In this document: positions 13,667-13,859 of the stretch, in pieces
Layout of the letters: every line of letters begins with the position of its first letter
How positions within the stretch are numbered: the first letter of the stretch is position 1
Source: an uncultured Desulfovibrio sp.
GTDB lineage: Bacteria; Desulfobacterota; Desulfovibrionia; Desulfovibrionales; Desulfovibrionaceae
Length of the DNA stretch: 13,859 nucleotides
Reading direction: 5' to 3'
Assembly: GCA_945871415.1 (NCBI GenBank)
Contig: CAMBWG010000018.1
Location: forward strand, 1 to 13,859
Translations under genes and position numbers: made by a program
The notes under the pieces: model-generated
What the model was told of the DNA's origin: nothing
Database searches by the model: none
What the model saw: the letters and a program-made list of their open reading frames with translations, nothing else

Positions 13667-13859
13667 TACTTTTTGCCCGTCAATGTTCCAAAAATTTCCA
13701 GAAGGGTCCTCTTGTCCATGAGGCCACTGCCCGCCAGCATGACCTTGCCGGTGGGGCCGTAAAACACATTATGCGGAATGCTGGAAATATTAAAGGCCTG
13801 AATCAGATCTTCTCCCGCAAGGAACACGGGATAATCCACTTTCAGCTTTTTGAGAAAGG
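13666..13859 (-). CDS. Thioredoxin-fold protein, C-terminal part (cut by window end)
   Basis: Only the last 63 residues are inside the window. They read like the C-terminal half of a TlpA/ResA-type thioredoxin: LKVDYPVFLAGEDLIQAFNI, then the cis-proline loop SIPHNVFYGPTGKVMLAGSG and a final helix MDKRTLLEIFGTL ending in GKK. The active-site CxxC and any signal peptide would lie outside the window, so redox activity and location are unproven. Its stop overlaps the start of the acetyltransferase gene by one base, placing it at the head of the visible operon. Confidence 0.82.
   Translation of the reverse strand, partial: FLKKLKVDYPVFLAGEDLIQAFNISSIPHNVFYGPTGKVMLAGSGLMDKRTLLEIFGTLTGKK

Noticed and set aside
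1-13859. CRISPR arrays, tRNA or rRNA genes, prophage or toxin-antitoxin modules
   Set aside because: No evenly spaced direct repeats, cloverleaf-forming sequence, ribosomal motifs or phage-type genes were seen on either strand.

Overview
This window looks like a chromosomal segment from a moderately GC-rich bacterium, most likely a member of the Desulfovibrionaceae. That placement is an inference from the style of the encoded proteins, such as the short ArgA-type acetyltransferase and the MJ0042/DUF3426 zinc-ribbon protein, and from the intergenic repeats. No rRNA, tRNA or CRISPR array was seen.

Layout, left to right. (1) At 1-362 is the 3' end of an unrecognised plus-strand gene, running convergently into an inositol-monophosphatase-family gene (263-1063, minus). 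(2) A 540-base gene-poor gap (1064-1601) holds a minus-strand terminator, one copy of a structured repeat (family 1), and a MITE-like block whose inverted ends touch the mreB stop codon and which carries a copy of a second repeat (family 2). (3) A minus-strand pair encodes a double-GAF protein and an MreB-type actin, with no mreC or mreD next to it. (4) A divergent, tightly packed plus-strand operon (3873-8413) encodes an unrecognised 571-aa cytosolic protein, RsmE, RarA and a PlsC-type acyltransferase. (5) After a terminator and a second family-1 repeat comes a two-gene operon for a YkgJ-like Cys-cluster protein and an unusual DnaJ-like protein (8919-10256). (6) A lone small membrane protein gene (10475-11029, minus) sits between two inverted family-1 repeats. 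(7) A 490-base gap holds family-1 copy C, a plus-strand terminator and the best family-2 copy. (8) Minus-strand genes encode a DUF3426 zinc-ribbon membrane protein (11522-12343) and, upstream of it, a chain for a thioredoxin-fold protein (cut by the window end), an N-acetylglutamate-synthase-like acetyltransferase and hypoxanthine phosphoribosyltransferase.

Most genes are housekeeping: ribosome methylation, replication-linked recombination, phospholipid acylation, purine salvage, arginine synthesis and cell shape. The least explained material is the intergenic DNA. Four copies of a ~150-base multi-hairpin element share a nearly invariant core. In the two best copies the last hairpin has different sequence but is perfectly paired in both, which is the pattern expected of selected secondary structure. 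A second family has 18- and 20-base blocks identical between two copies and long inverted repeats. One family-1 copy also supplies the leader and Shine-Dalgarno sequence of the small membrane protein gene. These repeats, together with the unrecognised 571-aa protein opposite a GAF-MreB pair, are the best candidates for undescribed biology.
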